Shown here one piece after another: positions 39,335 through 48,810 of a stretch of DNA of 64,000 bases. The stretch's first letter is position 1. Every line of letters starts with the position of its first letter. Under the pieces are notes generated by a model. It did not search any database. It was not told the DNA's origin and was given only the letters and a program-made list of their open reading frames with translations. The translations under genes and the position numbers were made by a program. The DNA is from Sphingobacterium faecium (GTDB lineage: Bacteria > Bacteroidota > Bacteroidia > Sphingobacteriales > Sphingobacteriaceae): NCBI RefSeq assembly GCF_003054045.1, contig NZ_QBKH01000002.1, positions 620,001-684,000 on the forward strand, written 5' to 3'.

Positions 39335-41143
39335 CTATAATACATTCATCCTTTTTCCATCCCATCCGACAGCTTTCACCTGTGTCGTGCCTGCTGGAGT
39401 GTGTACAATGGTATTGGACACATCGTTTGAACCAGCACCAACAAAGGCTACCTTTACCAATTTGTCGCCCGTATATGTTTCAAATGCTACTGCATTTTTC
39501 CACGCATTATTTTGAATAATGATTTTACCTTCCTTTTTTTCAAAACCAGCTCCAGTGTTTCCACTTAGCGGTGATTTGTTTTTATAGATGTCAGCACTAT
39601 TTGCGGTGATATAATGTAATACTGGTGTCGAGGGTTTAGAATATTTTGCAGCATACTGTTTTATTTCCGCAATATCTGAAGCGGTGATTGTCATTTGTGC
39701 GCAGGTATAATCATCTACCCACAGATCTATTGGTATGAGCATACCAGACTGTTCAAAGAAATCTGTGAGGTCTAATTTTGCTGCATCACATGCATTTTTT
39801 ATGAATTCCATTTGATAGTATGCATCTTGCTTTTCTGGAGTTTCTGCAGCATTGATGGCTTTTGTATAGATATCGCCATAGAAGTTTTTATGCTCCCAGA
39901 CATTTCCTTTTCCTGCAACAGTAAAGTATAATTGTAATTGCCAAAGGGGAACTAATTTTACGAAGTGATCTCCGCCCCAATCACGTGGACGTTGGCGATC
40001 CCATCTATCTGGACCGGCTTGTGTTAACCAGGGTTGACGGTGTACAAATGCAGATTCCATATAAGCAGTGATACGGCCTCCAATTTTAGCTTCATCATAG
40101 TCTTTTAAGCGTTCTCGTTCTAATTTGGGACTATGGCTGTTATACGTATATTGTGTCCATACGGAATAGATGTTATTGGTTACCTCTGTTGTACCTACCC
40201 ATTTCATGTTTGGTCGTACTTGGTTGACATGACCAAACTCATGCGCTACTCCCCAAGAATTTTTTCTAAGATTAGCCACATTTGCAACATCTTTCATGGT
40301 ATTATCGTGAAATGCAGCTCCGATACCATCAGCATGCATAAATCCTTGCCAGATCACACGACCAAACATCCTGTTTTTAGGTACTCTTTTAGTCTGTGCT
40401 AATCCCATAATTTGGTGTTGAATAGCGATAATAGAATCATACAGCTGGATCAGTTCTACTCCTTGATGAGGCGCATTTTGCTGTAATGATTTTACGGCAT
40501 ATGCCAGTTGTACATGTTTTCCAACAATATCTAAAATTGGACCTGAGGCATTCGCCAGCATATCATCCCAATCTTTATTGGTATGCTTGCCTCGTTCAAA
40601 TACATCATTTACTTGTCCACCGAGTATGTGGATATTGATCTTTTTTGACGAGACTTTGTCTTCTGAAAAATATTGAATGTACGCATTTCCTTTATTTTCA
40701 ATCTTGAAAGCATTATACCCTTCTTTGAGCTGATAATCCTTTTGTTCAAAATTTTGATCATCCCAATTCGTTACACGAAGTGCAAGTGCTGCTCCATTGG
40801 TCTTTCCGACCCATACAATTGCTTCATCTCCTGTAGAGAAATAGATACCCGTTGGGTTTTCATATGAAGAGTACGGACTTGTTTTGAGCTGTTTGCTCAA
40901 GAGGAAGGGAGAGAGGTAGTTTGTATAGGCACGTAAACGTTTTTCAAGAGGATAGGATCCATCTTTTAATTGTCTTGCGGCTTTCTGTAAAGTCGGGTTG
41001 CTGATACGCGCAATATCTTCATCGTTGACATTCTTTTTTATTTGACTGTAATCGTTTTTTGCAAATAGGTGGCTATACTCCTGCTGTGCATAGGATTGTA
41101 TACTGATAGCAGATAATAATAAAAATGTAAATAATTTATTCAT
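39335..41143 (-). CDS. M60-family (mucinase-type, enhancin-like) metallopeptidase
   Basis: The 602-residue secreted protein has a signal peptide (LFTFLLLSAISIQSYAQ). The zinc motif is HEFGH at about 301-305, followed by VNQVRPNMKWVGTTEVTNN with the downstream Glu expected for gluzincins of the M60/PF13402 group. M60 enzymes of commensals cleave heavily O-glycosylated proteins such as mucins. An N-terminal beta domain (GIYFSTGDEAIVWVG) and a C-terminal domain flank the peptidase. The ATG at 41143 is chosen; the frame upstream runs to a TTG with no signal-like sequence. It is convergent with the GH76 gene. Confidence 0.87.
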   Translation of the reverse strand: MNKLFTFLLLSAISIQSYAQQEYSHLFAKNDYSQIKKNVNDEDIARISNPTLQKAARQLKDGSYPLEKRLRAYTNYLSPFLLSKQLKTSPYSSYENPTGIYFSTGDEAIVWVGKTNGAALALRVTNWDDQNFEQKDYQLKEGYNAFKIENKGNAYIQYFSEDKVSSKKINIHILGGQVNDVFERGKHTNKDWDDMLANASGPILDIVGKHVQLAYAVKSLQQNAPHQGVELIQLYDSIIAIQHQIMGLAQTKRVPKNRMFGRVIWQGFMHADGIGAAFHDNTMKDVANVANLRKNSWGVAHEFGHVNQVRPNMKWVGTTEVTNNIYSVWTQYTYNSHSPKLERERLKDYDEAKIGGRITAYMESAFVHRQPWLTQAGPDRWDRQRPRDWGGDHFVKLVPLWQLQLYFTVAGKGNVWEHKNFYGDIYTKAINAAETPEKQDAYYQMEFIKNACDAAKLDLTDFFEQSGMLIPIDLWVDDYTCAQMTITASDIAEIKQYAAKYSKPSTPVLHYITANSADIYKNKSPLSGNTGAGFEKKEGKIIIQNNAWKNAVAFETYTGDKLVKVAFVGAGSNDVSNTIVHTPAGTTQVKAVGWDGKRMNVL

Positions 41144-41442
41144 CTTAGTCGAATTGGTTTGTTGGTAACACCAAATATAGTTCAAAAGAGCTTCCTCTGT
41201 ATTGCTTCGATTTCAGACAAACGTTTGTGTAATAGAGGTTTTACGTTTTATAGTTTTTGCTCTGTTTCTTCAATTATTGATAACGAGTGTGAAAGTTTGT
41301 ATTTCAAGTTGATATGTTTGTCTTTTTCTGTTTTGGAGTAAAACAAGATATTCGTTAGATTTATCATATGAATATTTGATGTATTCATGAATCTGATTAT
41401 TTAACTCTGCAAATCGATCAGATCATGGATTCGTTTAAAATA
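41144..41442. other. Intergenic region between M60 and nrdF genes
   Basis: About 300 bp holds the promoter of the M60 gene (reading left) and then the nrdF terminator. A short plus-strand open frame here has no credible start or composition. No RNA gene is recognised. Confidence 0.55.
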
Positions 41443-41471
41443 AAAACTCCCTTTACTTATTCAGTAAAGGG
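41443..41471 (-). terminator. Intrinsic terminator of the nrd operon
   Basis: CCCTTTACT (41449-41457) pairs with AGTAAAGGG (41463-41471). On the minus strand the stem is followed by AGTTTTTATTTT. Confidence 0.87.
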
Positions 41472-41496
41472 AATCTATATCGGGATAAGTATATGC

Positions 41497-42483
41497 TTAT
41501 ACGTTTACTGTAGCATCCATTTTGAAATCGTCATCTTTAAGATGTACGATTTCCATTGACTTTTCGTAGTTAGTTGATTTTTTCGAGAAGAAGTCATGTT
41601 GTGTTGTTTCGGTATTTAAGCCATTTAAAACAATTGGATTTACTTGTTTTACTTCAAAAATCGGATCAAATCCAAGATTCATTAATGCCTTGTTGCCGTT
41701 GTAACGTACATATTCTTTTACTTCTGCGGTTAAACCAACTTCTGTATAGATTTCTTCTGTATATTTCATTTCGTTGTCGTACAACTCGTTTAACAATGTA
41801 ATGAATTTTTGTTTTACCTCTTCTTGATTTTTTATTTTTTTAAAGACTTCTTGTGCCATTAATCCAACGAAAACCCCGTGGATAGACTCGTCAGCAATGA
41901 TCTTTTTGATGATATCTGCAGAAGCAACCATTTGACCTTGCCCGCATAACCATAAAGGCAAGAAGAAACCTGAATAGAATAAAAATGACTCTAGAAGCAC
42001 TGAAGCTGCTAAGGTCATAAATAATTCTTCATTTGTTGGGTTTTTCTTGTCTAATATGCGGTAGTAAGAATCAATCGTAGAGGCTTTGAACTGCAAAAAT
42101 TTGTTTTGTTCAACCCAACCGAAAATATCATTGATTTCGTTTGTCGTAGATACTGTTGTAAAAATAGTTGAATATGATTTTGCGTGGATAGCTTCCATCA
42201 TACACATATACGATAATACGGCCTTATTTTGTAAAGACTCTGTATGGTCAATGATTTTTGGCATACCCGTATGACTTTGTAATGTATCTAACAAAGTTAG
42301 TCCGCCCAATGCTTTTTTATAGCATTCTTTCATTTCCCAGCTTAATCCTTTCCAACTATCGATATCTTTCGAAGGGATATATTCGGTATCAATCCAGAAT
42401 TGTCTAATATTTTGCTCCCAAAACATCAAGGCATAATCATTATCTGGCGTATTCCAGTTTACAGCAGTATATTGTTTACTCAT
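41497..42483 (-). CDS. nrdF: NrdF, class Ib ribonucleotide reductase small subunit
   Basis: The 328-residue protein houses the metal-tyrosyl radical needed for deoxyribonucleotide synthesis. The ligand set is visible: Asp in GLTLLDTLQ, Glu/His plus radical Tyr in MEAIHAKSYS, Glu in LLESFLFYSG, and Glu/His in IIADESIHG. The presence of nrdI in the same cluster points to class Ib with a dimanganese cofactor. It lies 101 bp after nrdE, with a hairpin between, and is last in the operon. Confidence 0.94.
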   Translation of the reverse strand: MSKQYTAVNWNTPDNDYALMFWEQNIRQFWIDTEYIPSKDIDSWKGLSWEMKECYKKALGGLTLLDTLQSHTGMPKIIDHTESLQNKAVLSYMCMMEAIHAKSYSTIFTTVSTTNEINDIFGWVEQNKFLQFKASTIDSYYRILDKKNPTNEELFMTLAASVLLESFLFYSGFFLPLWLCGQGQMVASADIIKKIIADESIHGVFVGLMAQEVFKKIKNQEEVKQKFITLLNELYDNEMKYTEEIYTEVGLTAEVKEYVRYNGNKALMNLGFDPIFEVKQVNPIVLNGLNTETTQHDFFSKKSTNYEKSMEIVHLKDDDFKMDATVNV

Positions 42484-42526
42484 TATTTTTACAGCGAGAA
42501 TTATTGAATGTATATGTTAATAAAGC

Positions 42527-42555
42527 TATTCAAAAGTCCTATTATCTTTTGAATA
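42527..42555 (-). other. Intercistronic stem-loop between nrdE and nrdF
   Basis: TATTCAAAAG (42527-42536) pairs with CTTTTGAATA (42546-42555) around a 9-nt loop. No T-run follows on the minus strand, so it is more likely an RNA-stability or processing element than a terminator. Confidence 0.5.
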
Positions 42556-42584
42556 ACTTATGGGTTTTATCTTTTAATGAAGAA

Positions 42585-44690
42585 TTATGCTGAACAAGAA
42601 ACACAATCTTCAATAGATGATTTACGTGTCCGTGTATAATACAATGACTTAAGACCTAATTTATGTGCATAAATATAATATCTAGATAGGTCACGTGTAT
42701 TATCTTTCGAATTGGTATGCAAAATTGTACTTACCCCTTGATCAATGTGACGTTGGATAACGGATACTAATTTAAGGACCTTAAATTGATCCATATCGTA
42801 TGCCGATTTGAAGTAGAAGTAATTATCGTTTGTCAAATAAGGCATTGGGTAGTATGTTGTACTATCTCCATACTCACGAACTTCAATGATATCCACAATC
42901 GGCATAACTGATGCTGTTGCATTCATGATATAAGATGTGGATTGGTTTGGCGCGATAGCCAATCGATAAGCGTGATAAATACCATGCTCTTGAACTTCTG
43001 CTTTCAACTTTTCCCAATCTTCAATTGTTGGAATATGAACACCTTCAAATAATTCTTTAACCTTATCTGTTTTTGGTAAATAGTCGCGTTCTGTATACGT
43101 GTTAAAATATGATCCATCTGCATAAGCGGACTTTTCAAATCCTACAAATGTTCTTTGACGATCACGTGCGATTTCCATCGATGCTTCTAAAGAGTAGAAG
43201 TTCATCATCATAAAGAATGCATTGGCAAAGTCTAATGCTTCCTCCGATTCGTACATAATAAAGCTTTTTGCTAAATAACCATGTAGATTCATAGCACCAA
43301 GCCCTACTGAATGTAATTCTTTATTTGCTTTGGCGATAGAAGGAACCATTTTGATATCGGTAACATCAGATACCATTGTTAAAGCGCGCATTGCTAATTT
43401 AACCGATTCTTTAACACGTTTATTATCCATTACGGTAGCTATATTCAAGGAACCTAAGTTACAGGAGATACCATATTTGATTTGATCTTCTTCTCCGTAG
43501 ATATTTATTTCTGAAACCTCAGACACCTGCATGATCTCTGTACATAAGTTTGAGAATTTCACTTTACCAATGCCATTCAATGCATGAGCACGGTTGGTAT
43601 TTTCTTTGTAGAAGATATAAGGATAGCCGGACTCTTTTTGTGTCTGTGCAACCTTGACTAACATGTGACGAGCGTTGATTTTCTTCTTCTTGATATTCGG
43701 GTTGGTGATCAACTCTTCGTACATCTTGTCCATATCCATCTCGTCCAATGGTATGCCATATTCTAGCATTACGGTATGTGGATAGATTAAGTAACAAGCT
43801 TCATCCTTTTCCGCTAATTCCATGAACTTATCAGGAATAATAATACCGATAGAAAGTGATTTGATACGTACTTTCTCATCGACATTGATTTTTTTACAGT
43901 CTAAAAATTCTTCAATGTCAGCATGGAAAATATTTAAATATACTGCACCAGCACCAGGACGTTGTCCCAATTGGTTGGCATATGAAAACGTATCTTCCAT
44001 GATTTTCATGATGGGAAGGACACCACCAGCGCGACCTTCTACTCCTTTGATCGCTTCGCCACGAGCACGAATTTTCGAGATATTGAATGAAACACCGCCA
44101 CCGATCGATGATAACTTCATTGCTGAATCAACAGCATAGCCAATACCATTTAAATTGTCACCAATTTCATCTAAGAAACAAGATACCAATTCGCCAGAAC
44201 GTTTTTTACCTGCATTTAAGAATGTTGGTGTTGCTGGTTGATATTCTTGATTGATAAATAATTCGGCATAAGCAATTGCTTTTTCCACACCTTCTTGACG
44301 TGCTAAAAATAAAGCCACTGCTACGACACGGTCTTCATAGCGTTCCAGAAATTTCTCTCCCGAGTCATCTCTTAGTGCGTAGCTCTGGAAAAATTTAAAT
44401 GCAGCCATAAAGGATGCAAAGCGGAATTTTTTTGCAAACACAAAATTATAAACGGTTTCCATTTCTTCGTATGTAAACCATTCGTAGAAATTGATATAAT
44501 AATTTTGTTCAATTAAATAATCGATTTTTTCTTTTAATGTATAAAAGAATACGGTATTCTTATTTACATACTCTAAAAAATAGGCACGAACGGCCTCTTT
44601 ATCTTTATGTAAGCTAAACTCGTCATCATGTTTGATCATGATTTCGTTGTTAAGCAATATCCAGTTTTTTGCTACCTCGTTTGCTACCAT
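42585..44690 (-). CDS. nrdE: NrdE, class Ib ribonucleotide reductase large subunit
   Basis: The 701-residue catalytic subunit reduces ribonucleoside diphosphates. The redox-active Cys residues lie in GELVSCFLDE and GISCNLGSLNI, and the thiyl-radical site is in KFSNLCTEIMQ (Asn, Cys, Glu). The C-terminal CVSCSA pair accepts electrons from the NrdH-type redoxin. There is no N-terminal ATP-cone of class Ia length. The start at 44690 overlaps nrdI by 41 bp. It is kept because the N-terminal residues (WILLNNEIM) match the conserved start of the family, although an ATG at 44639 would avoid the overlap. Confidence 0.95.
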   Translation of the reverse strand: MVANEVAKNWILLNNEIMIKHDDEFSLHKDKEAVRAYFLEYVNKNTVFFYTLKEKIDYLIEQNYYINFYEWFTYEEMETVYNFVFAKKFRFASFMAAFKFFQSYALRDDSGEKFLERYEDRVVAVALFLARQEGVEKAIAYAELFINQEYQPATPTFLNAGKKRSGELVSCFLDEIGDNLNGIGYAVDSAMKLSSIGGGVSFNISKIRARGEAIKGVEGRAGGVLPIMKIMEDTFSYANQLGQRPGAGAVYLNIFHADIEEFLDCKKINVDEKVRIKSLSIGIIIPDKFMELAEKDEACYLIYPHTVMLEYGIPLDEMDMDKMYEELITNPNIKKKKINARHMLVKVAQTQKESGYPYIFYKENTNRAHALNGIGKVKFSNLCTEIMQVSEVSEINIYGEEDQIKYGISCNLGSLNIATVMDNKRVKESVKLAMRALTMVSDVTDIKMVPSIAKANKELHSVGLGAMNLHGYLAKSFIMYESEEALDFANAFFMMMNFYSLEASMEIARDRQRTFVGFEKSAYADGSYFNTYTERDYLPKTDKVKELFEGVHIPTIEDWEKLKAEVQEHGIYHAYRLAIAPNQSTSYIMNATASVMPIVDIIEVREYGDSTTYYPMPYLTNDNYFYFKSAYDMDQFKVLKLVSVIQRHIDQGVSTILHTNSKDNTRDLSRYYIYAHKLGLKSLYYTRTRKSSIEDCVSCSA

Positions 44691-45057
44691 CGCAGTTGTT
44701 CTTTATGATGTCAATAAATTGGTTAATATCCTCCATTGTACCAGACAATTCAAATTTGAAAGCCAATGGGATGTCAAAGTCCGCCGAAATTTTGTCAGCA
44801 GCTAATCCGAAATTTTGTCCCCAATTGCGGTTACCGCTTGAAGTGACCGAATAGATTTTTGAAGCATTTGCTTTCATAAATACTATGGTCGTTTCAGGTA
44901 TTTGTCCGAAATTAGTGGTAAAAGTTACGAGATGCCCCGATTCTTCAGCAACAAGATCTGCGGTTATTTTATGTCCTTGCCAGCCTGTAATTTGTGTGAC
45001 CTTATCCATAAAACGTTGTACATTTCCTGTTTTGCTATCGTAATAAATATGTATCAT
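44650..45057 (-). CDS. nrdI: NrdI, flavodoxin-like activator of NrdF
   Basis: The 135-residue flavoprotein begins IHIYYDSKTGNVQRFMDKV, a flavodoxin phosphate loop, and has the NrdI signature SSGNRNWGQNFGLAAD and FKFELSGT. It supplies superoxide or a related oxidant to assemble the Mn-tyrosyl cofactor of NrdF. It lies between the nrdH-like gene and nrdE, overlapping nrdE by 41 bp, which implies coupled translation. Confidence 0.94.
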   Translation of the reverse strand: MIHIYYDSKTGNVQRFMDKVTQITGWQGHKITADLVAEESGHLVTFTTNFGQIPETTIVFMKANASKIYSVTSSGNRNWGQNFGLAADKISADFDIPLAFKFELSGTMEDINQFIDIIKNNCDGSKRGSKKLDIA

Positions 45058-45087
45058 GGATTATAAAAATTTGATACCAGATTTTTA

Positions 45088-45321
45088 TTATAATGCGATT
45101 GCTCCTAATTCTTCAGGCTTGAAACCGATAATTCGGTGTTGAATTTCGTCATTTTCCAAAACGATAACGGTCGGAACAGTGCGTACTTTAAATTTTGCAG
45201 CTAAATCAGGTTGATCAAATGGGTTGATAGACTCATATTTGATACCTTTTTGATCTAGATATGCAGATACTTGAGCACAAGGTGCACAATCGTTTTTCTC
45301 GAATTTGATGATTCTTGCCAT
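45088..45321 (-). CDS. nrdH: NrdH-like redoxin (thioredoxin/glutaredoxin fold)
   Basis: The 77-residue protein has the active-site C12-A-P-C15 in FEKNDCAPCAQVSAYL, the cis-Pro motif VRTVPTVIVL, and a C-terminal IGFKPEELGAI. It is probably the electron donor of NrdE. The start is the ATG at 45321 (MARIIKFEKN); the reading frame extends upstream with non-conserved sequence. It is the first gene of nrdHIEF and lies 30 bp before nrdI. Confidence 0.9.
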   Translation of the reverse strand: MARIIKFEKNDCAPCAQVSAYLDQKGIKYESINPFDQPDLAAKFKVRTVPTVIVLENDEIQHRIIGFKPEELGAIAL

Positions 45322-45386
45322 GATTTTACTTAAATTTAAAATCGCGCTTCCTAAAAGAAGGCGAGTTGAGTTGAATGATTTTAACA

Positions 45387-45473
45387 AGTTTGAGAAGCCT
45401 AATTTCTCAACTCTAACAAATATCATAAATTTAATTCGAAGCTGTAATTTGACTTTTCCACATTGGTGGAAAA
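45387..45473. promoter_or_regulatory. Two hairpins upstream of nrdH
   Basis: TTTTCCAC (45454-45461) and GTGGAAAA (45466-45473) form an 8-bp stem with a 4-nt loop. A second imperfect stem (AGTTTGAGAA / TTCTCAACT) lies at about 45387-45412. Both are in the leader or promoter of the nrd operon. Confidence 0.35.
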
Positions 45474-45522
45474 AAGTGATCGATATATGCCTTTGCGCAT
45501 GCACAATATTTGTATCCGCTTG

Positions 45523-45551
45523 GTTATCAATATTAATTTAATGTTGATAAC
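45523..45551. promoter_or_regulatory. 29-bp near-perfect palindrome in the nrdH/S9 divergent region
   Basis: GTTATCAATATTAA and TTAATGTTGATAAC surround a single central base; only one pair is mismatched. It lies about 200 bp upstream of nrdH and 134 bp upstream of the S9 peptidase start. The size fits a dimeric repressor operator. Confidence 0.5.
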
Positions 45552-45684
45552 TTTAGAACCTCTAAAATATCTGTATTTTAAGAATGTTTTTTTAGTCTAA
45601 TATTTGTGTCATAAAGTGACCACATTTTCTTGTTTTTATTTAATTATTTACTATATTTTGACAGCTTATTATATTATAATATAT

Positions 45685-48087
45685 ATGAAAAAATTATTTT
45701 ACGGTTTATTATTTTTGTTATCTCTGGAAGCCTCTGCCCAAGAGAATATTACCTTCCAACAACCTTCTTCTGAAATTTTGGCTTTAGCTGATTTTGTTCG
45801 TCCTCCTCAAATGCGTATATCAAGTGATCGTAATTGGATTTTGTTTATGTATAGACCCACGTATAAAACATTGACAGAACTGGGGCAGGAAGAGATGAAA
45901 TTAGCCGGTCTTCGGATTAATCCAGTCACAAATGTGGTGAGTGCAGAAAATTTCTTTAATAAAATATCATTAAAGAAAATTGCTGATGATAAAGAGTTTA
46001 CAGATTTTAAAGGAATGCCTGAAAATCCAGCTTTGTCAAATGTAACTTTTTCTCCAGATAATAAGAAATTAGCATTTACCAATACGGATGCTACGGGTAC
46101 CGCATTATTTGTATTGGATTTAACCACGTTGCAGGTGACACAATTGACATCATATCTATTAAATGCGACTATGGATGCGCCATTTAAGTGGTTCCGCAAT
46201 TCTGACCGTCTTTTAATTTCAACATTGCCTGCAAATAGATCCAAATTAATTGATCAAACCAAGGATCTGCCAGCAGGACCAATTGTTTCGACGAGTGATG
46301 GTCAGGTTTCGCAATTGAGAACCTATCAAGATTTGTTGAAAAACCCACAAGATGAAGCAAATTTTGAAACCCTGGTACAATCCGAGTTACAGATAGTAGA
46401 TCTAAAAGGTGGAATTCAAAAGTTTCGGGATAAATCCATTTTTGCAGGAACTTCATTTTCTCCAAATGGTGATTATATCATGATTACTACGATTAAGAAG
46501 CCTTATTCTTATATTGTTCCCTATTCTAGATTTCCACAGGAAACAGCTATTTATGATCTAGCAGGAAAATTAATCACGCAGGTTAGTGATGTTCCTTTGA
46601 TTGAAGTGATGCCTAAAGGATTTTCAGCGACACGTACTGGTCGACGCTATCTGCATTGGAGAGATGATAAGGCTGCAACATTGGCTTTTGTTGAAGCGCT
46701 AGATGAAGGAAATCCAAGTAAACAGGTGGAGTATCGCGATGCGCTATATACATTGGACTTTCCTTTTACTGGACAACCAAAGCTCATCACAAAAACTAAA
46801 GATCGATTTGCTGGCGTTACTTGGGGCACTGATCAGTATGCTTTGGTGAACTCACAATGGTACGATACGCGTAATGTGAAAACGTTCTTAGTTGATCCTA
46901 CTTCTGGAGATTCAAGATTGGTCAATGATCGTAATAGCCAAGATGTCTATAATGATCCAGGAGATGTTTTTAGAGATCGTAATAACTTTGGGACTTATCC
47001 GATGTACATTCAAAATGGAAAAACCCTGTTGATTGGAAAAGGTTTTACTAAAGAAGGTGAGTTTCCTTTTATTGATGAATTGGATCTCAAAACTTTAAAA
47101 AAGAAACGTCTATATACAGCTAAAAACTCGGATCTTCAAGAACGCATCGTACAACTTATTGATCCCAAAACAGGGGACATGTTGATTTCTTTACAATCAG
47201 CTTCTGTTTTTCCGAACTATTTTACTAAGAATATGAAATCAGGCAAGCAAAAAGCGCTGACTCATTTGGAAAATCCATTTAAAAGTTTAGAAAAGGTGCA
47301 CAAGGAAATCTTGAATTACAAGCGTAAGGATGGTGTTGATCTTTCGGGGACATTGTATCTACCCGCTGGTTATGATTTCAAAAATAAAAAGAAACTTCCT
47401 TTATTAATTTGGGCTTATCCAAGAGAATATAAGGATAAAAATACTGCAGGACAGACTACGGCAAATCCGAAAGAATTTACTTACCCTAGTTATGGATCTT
47501 TTATCTATTGGGTATCTAAAGGTTATGCTGTACTCGATAATGCGGCATTCCCAATCGTAGGAGAGGGGGCACAAGAACCAAATGATACTTTTATTGAACA
47601 ATTAGTTGCGAATGGTGCTGCTGCGATCGATGCCGTGGATAACTTGGGCTATATTGATCGTAAGAAAGTTGCCGTTGGAGGTCATTCTTACGGAGCTTTT
47701 ATGACGGCACATCTTTTATCTAATTCAAATTTGTTTGCAGCAGGAATAGCGCGCTCTGGTGCTTACAATCGTACGCTGACTCCTTTTGGATTTCAAAGTG
47801 AGCAACGCAATTTTTGGGATGACCCACAATTGTATATGACGATGTCACCATTTGTGAGTGCTGATAAAATGAAAACACCATTGTTGCTTGTGCATGGGGG
47901 AGCGGATAATAATCCTGGAACCTTTACGCTGCAAACTGAACGTTATTTTCAAGCATTGAAAAATCTTGGAGCTCCAGTTAGAATGGTTATTCTTCCTCGA
48001 GAGGCACATGGATATGTGGCTAAGGAGAATATTTTTCATTTATTATGGGAGCAGGATCAGTTTCTTGAAAAATATTTGAAGAATTAA
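45685..48087 (+). CDS. S9-family prolyl oligopeptidase-type serine peptidase, secreted
   Basis: The 800-residue protein has a signal peptide (FYGLLFLLSLEASAQ), an N-terminal beta-propeller of about 500 residues (repeats such as FSPDNKKLAFTNTDATGTALFVLDL), and a C-terminal alpha/beta hydrolase domain. The catalytic triad is readable: S668 in GGHSYGAF, D741 in HGGADNNPG and H775 in REAHGY. It cleaves peptides, possibly as a dipeptidyl peptidase IV or glutamyl endopeptidase relative. The ATG at 45685 starts a proper signal peptide; the frame further upstream begins at TTG. Confidence 0.93.
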   Translation: MKKLFYGLLFLLSLEASAQENITFQQPSSEILALADFVRPPQMRISSDRNWILFMYRPTYKTLTELGQEEMKLAGLRINPVTNVVSAENFFNKISLKKIADDKEFTDFKGMPENPALSNVTFSPDNKKLAFTNTDATGTALFVLDLTTLQVTQLTSYLLNATMDAPFKWFRNSDRLLISTLPANRSKLIDQTKDLPAGPIVSTSDGQVSQLRTYQDLLKNPQDEANFETLVQSELQIVDLKGGIQKFRDKSIFAGTSFSPNGDYIMITTIKKPYSYIVPYSRFPQETAIYDLAGKLITQVSDVPLIEVMPKGFSATRTGRRYLHWRDDKAATLAFVEALDEGNPSKQVEYRDALYTLDFPFTGQPKLITKTKDRFAGVTWGTDQYALVNSQWYDTRNVKTFLVDPTSGDSRLVNDRNSQDVYNDPGDVFRDRNNFGTYPMYIQNGKTLLIGKGFTKEGEFPFIDELDLKTLKKKRLYTAKNSDLQERIVQLIDPKTGDMLISLQSASVFPNYFTKNMKSGKQKALTHLENPFKSLEKVHKEILNYKRKDGVDLSGTLYLPAGYDFKNKKKLPLLIWAYPREYKDKNTAGQTTANPKEFTYPSYGSFIYWVSKGYAVLDNAAFPIVGEGAQEPNDTFIEQLVANGAAAIDAVDNLGYIDRKKVAVGGHSYGAFMTAHLLSNSNLFAAGIARSGAYNRTLTPFGFQSEQRNFWDDPQLYMTMSPFVSADKMKTPLLLVHGGADNNPGTFTLQTERYFQALKNLGAPVRMVILPREAHGYVAKENIFHLLWEQDQFLEKYLKN

Positions 48088-48107
48088 GAATTTTAAAAAT
48101 TACATAG

Positions 48108-48143
48108 AAAGGCCAGATGTTAAAAATTCATCTGGCCTTTTTT
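48108..48143 (+). terminator. Intrinsic terminator of S9 peptidase gene
   Basis: The stem AAAGGCCAGATG / CATCTGGCCTTT has a 9-nt loop and a T-run to 48143. The gap from here to 48291 holds nothing recognisable. Confidence 0.9.
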
Positions 48144-48291
48144 ATCTTTCTCCTCTATGGGGATCAATGAAGTTTATCGGTATATGCTCGACTTTTAATT
48201 ATGATAGAACAACTATTTTGATGATGCATATGATTGTATCAATTGTTCGGAATTGGCTTTCTTTATGCTTTGTTGTTCATCTTTTTGTTCG

Positions 48292-48810
48292 TTAAAGTGC
48301 AGATTTGACTTGTATAGGAAGTACATAATCTCCCCATAAAAGACCTATTTTACCTGATTGATCAACATCAATTTTAAATTGTTCTTGTGCTAGATTATTT
48401 GTTTGACTGGAAACATTAACACGTAGGGCATCTTGATTTTTATCATATTTTGTTCCCCATTGATCCCAGGTTTTATTGAAAATGACAATGGTCTCTTGCT
48501 CTCCCGGAATTGTATATAAACTATATTTTCCTTTGGATAACTTCTTACCTTCGACAAGGACATCTTTATCAAAGGCTACTGTCGTTGCTTCATTCGCTCC
48601 AGTACGCCATACTTCTCCTATTTTAACAATATCAACTCCAATTTGACGTCCTTTTAAAGAAGGGCGGCTGTAGTGGATGTCAATCGTTACACCATCATTC
48701 GTGGTGACTTTAACACTATCAGGTGGGCTTGGTCTTTTGCTTTTGTCTGTCTGTCCAAATACGGTGGTACAGATGATGGTTAACATGAATAGAATAGCTG
48801 TTGTTTTCAT
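48292..48810 (-). CDS. DUF2911-family secreted protein
   Basis: The 172-residue protein has a signal peptide ending TVFGQ. The core (IHYSRPSLKGRQIG, KIGEVWRTGANEATTVAFDKDV, GKYSLYTIPGEQETIVIFNK, WGTKYDKNQDALRV) is characteristic of the DUF2911 family, common in Bacteroidota. Its role is unknown. It is monocistronic. Confidence 0.9.
   Translation of the reverse strand: MKTTAILFMLTIICTTVFGQTDKSKRPSPPDSVKVTTNDGVTIDIHYSRPSLKGRQIGVDIVKIGEVWRTGANEATTVAFDKDVLVEGKKLSKGKYSLYTIPGEQETIVIFNKTWDQWGTKYDKNQDALRVNVSSQTNNLAQEQFKIDVDQSGKIGLLWGDYVLPIQVKSAL

Noticed and set aside
44639..44690. Later NrdE start at 44639 that would avoid the nrdI overlap
   Set aside because: Residues encoded before it match the conserved NrdE N-terminus, so the overlapping start is favoured.
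45500..45520. NrdR box (ACAATATTTGT-like) upstream of nrdH
   Set aside because: Only a single half-like match with wrong spacing, and no second box.
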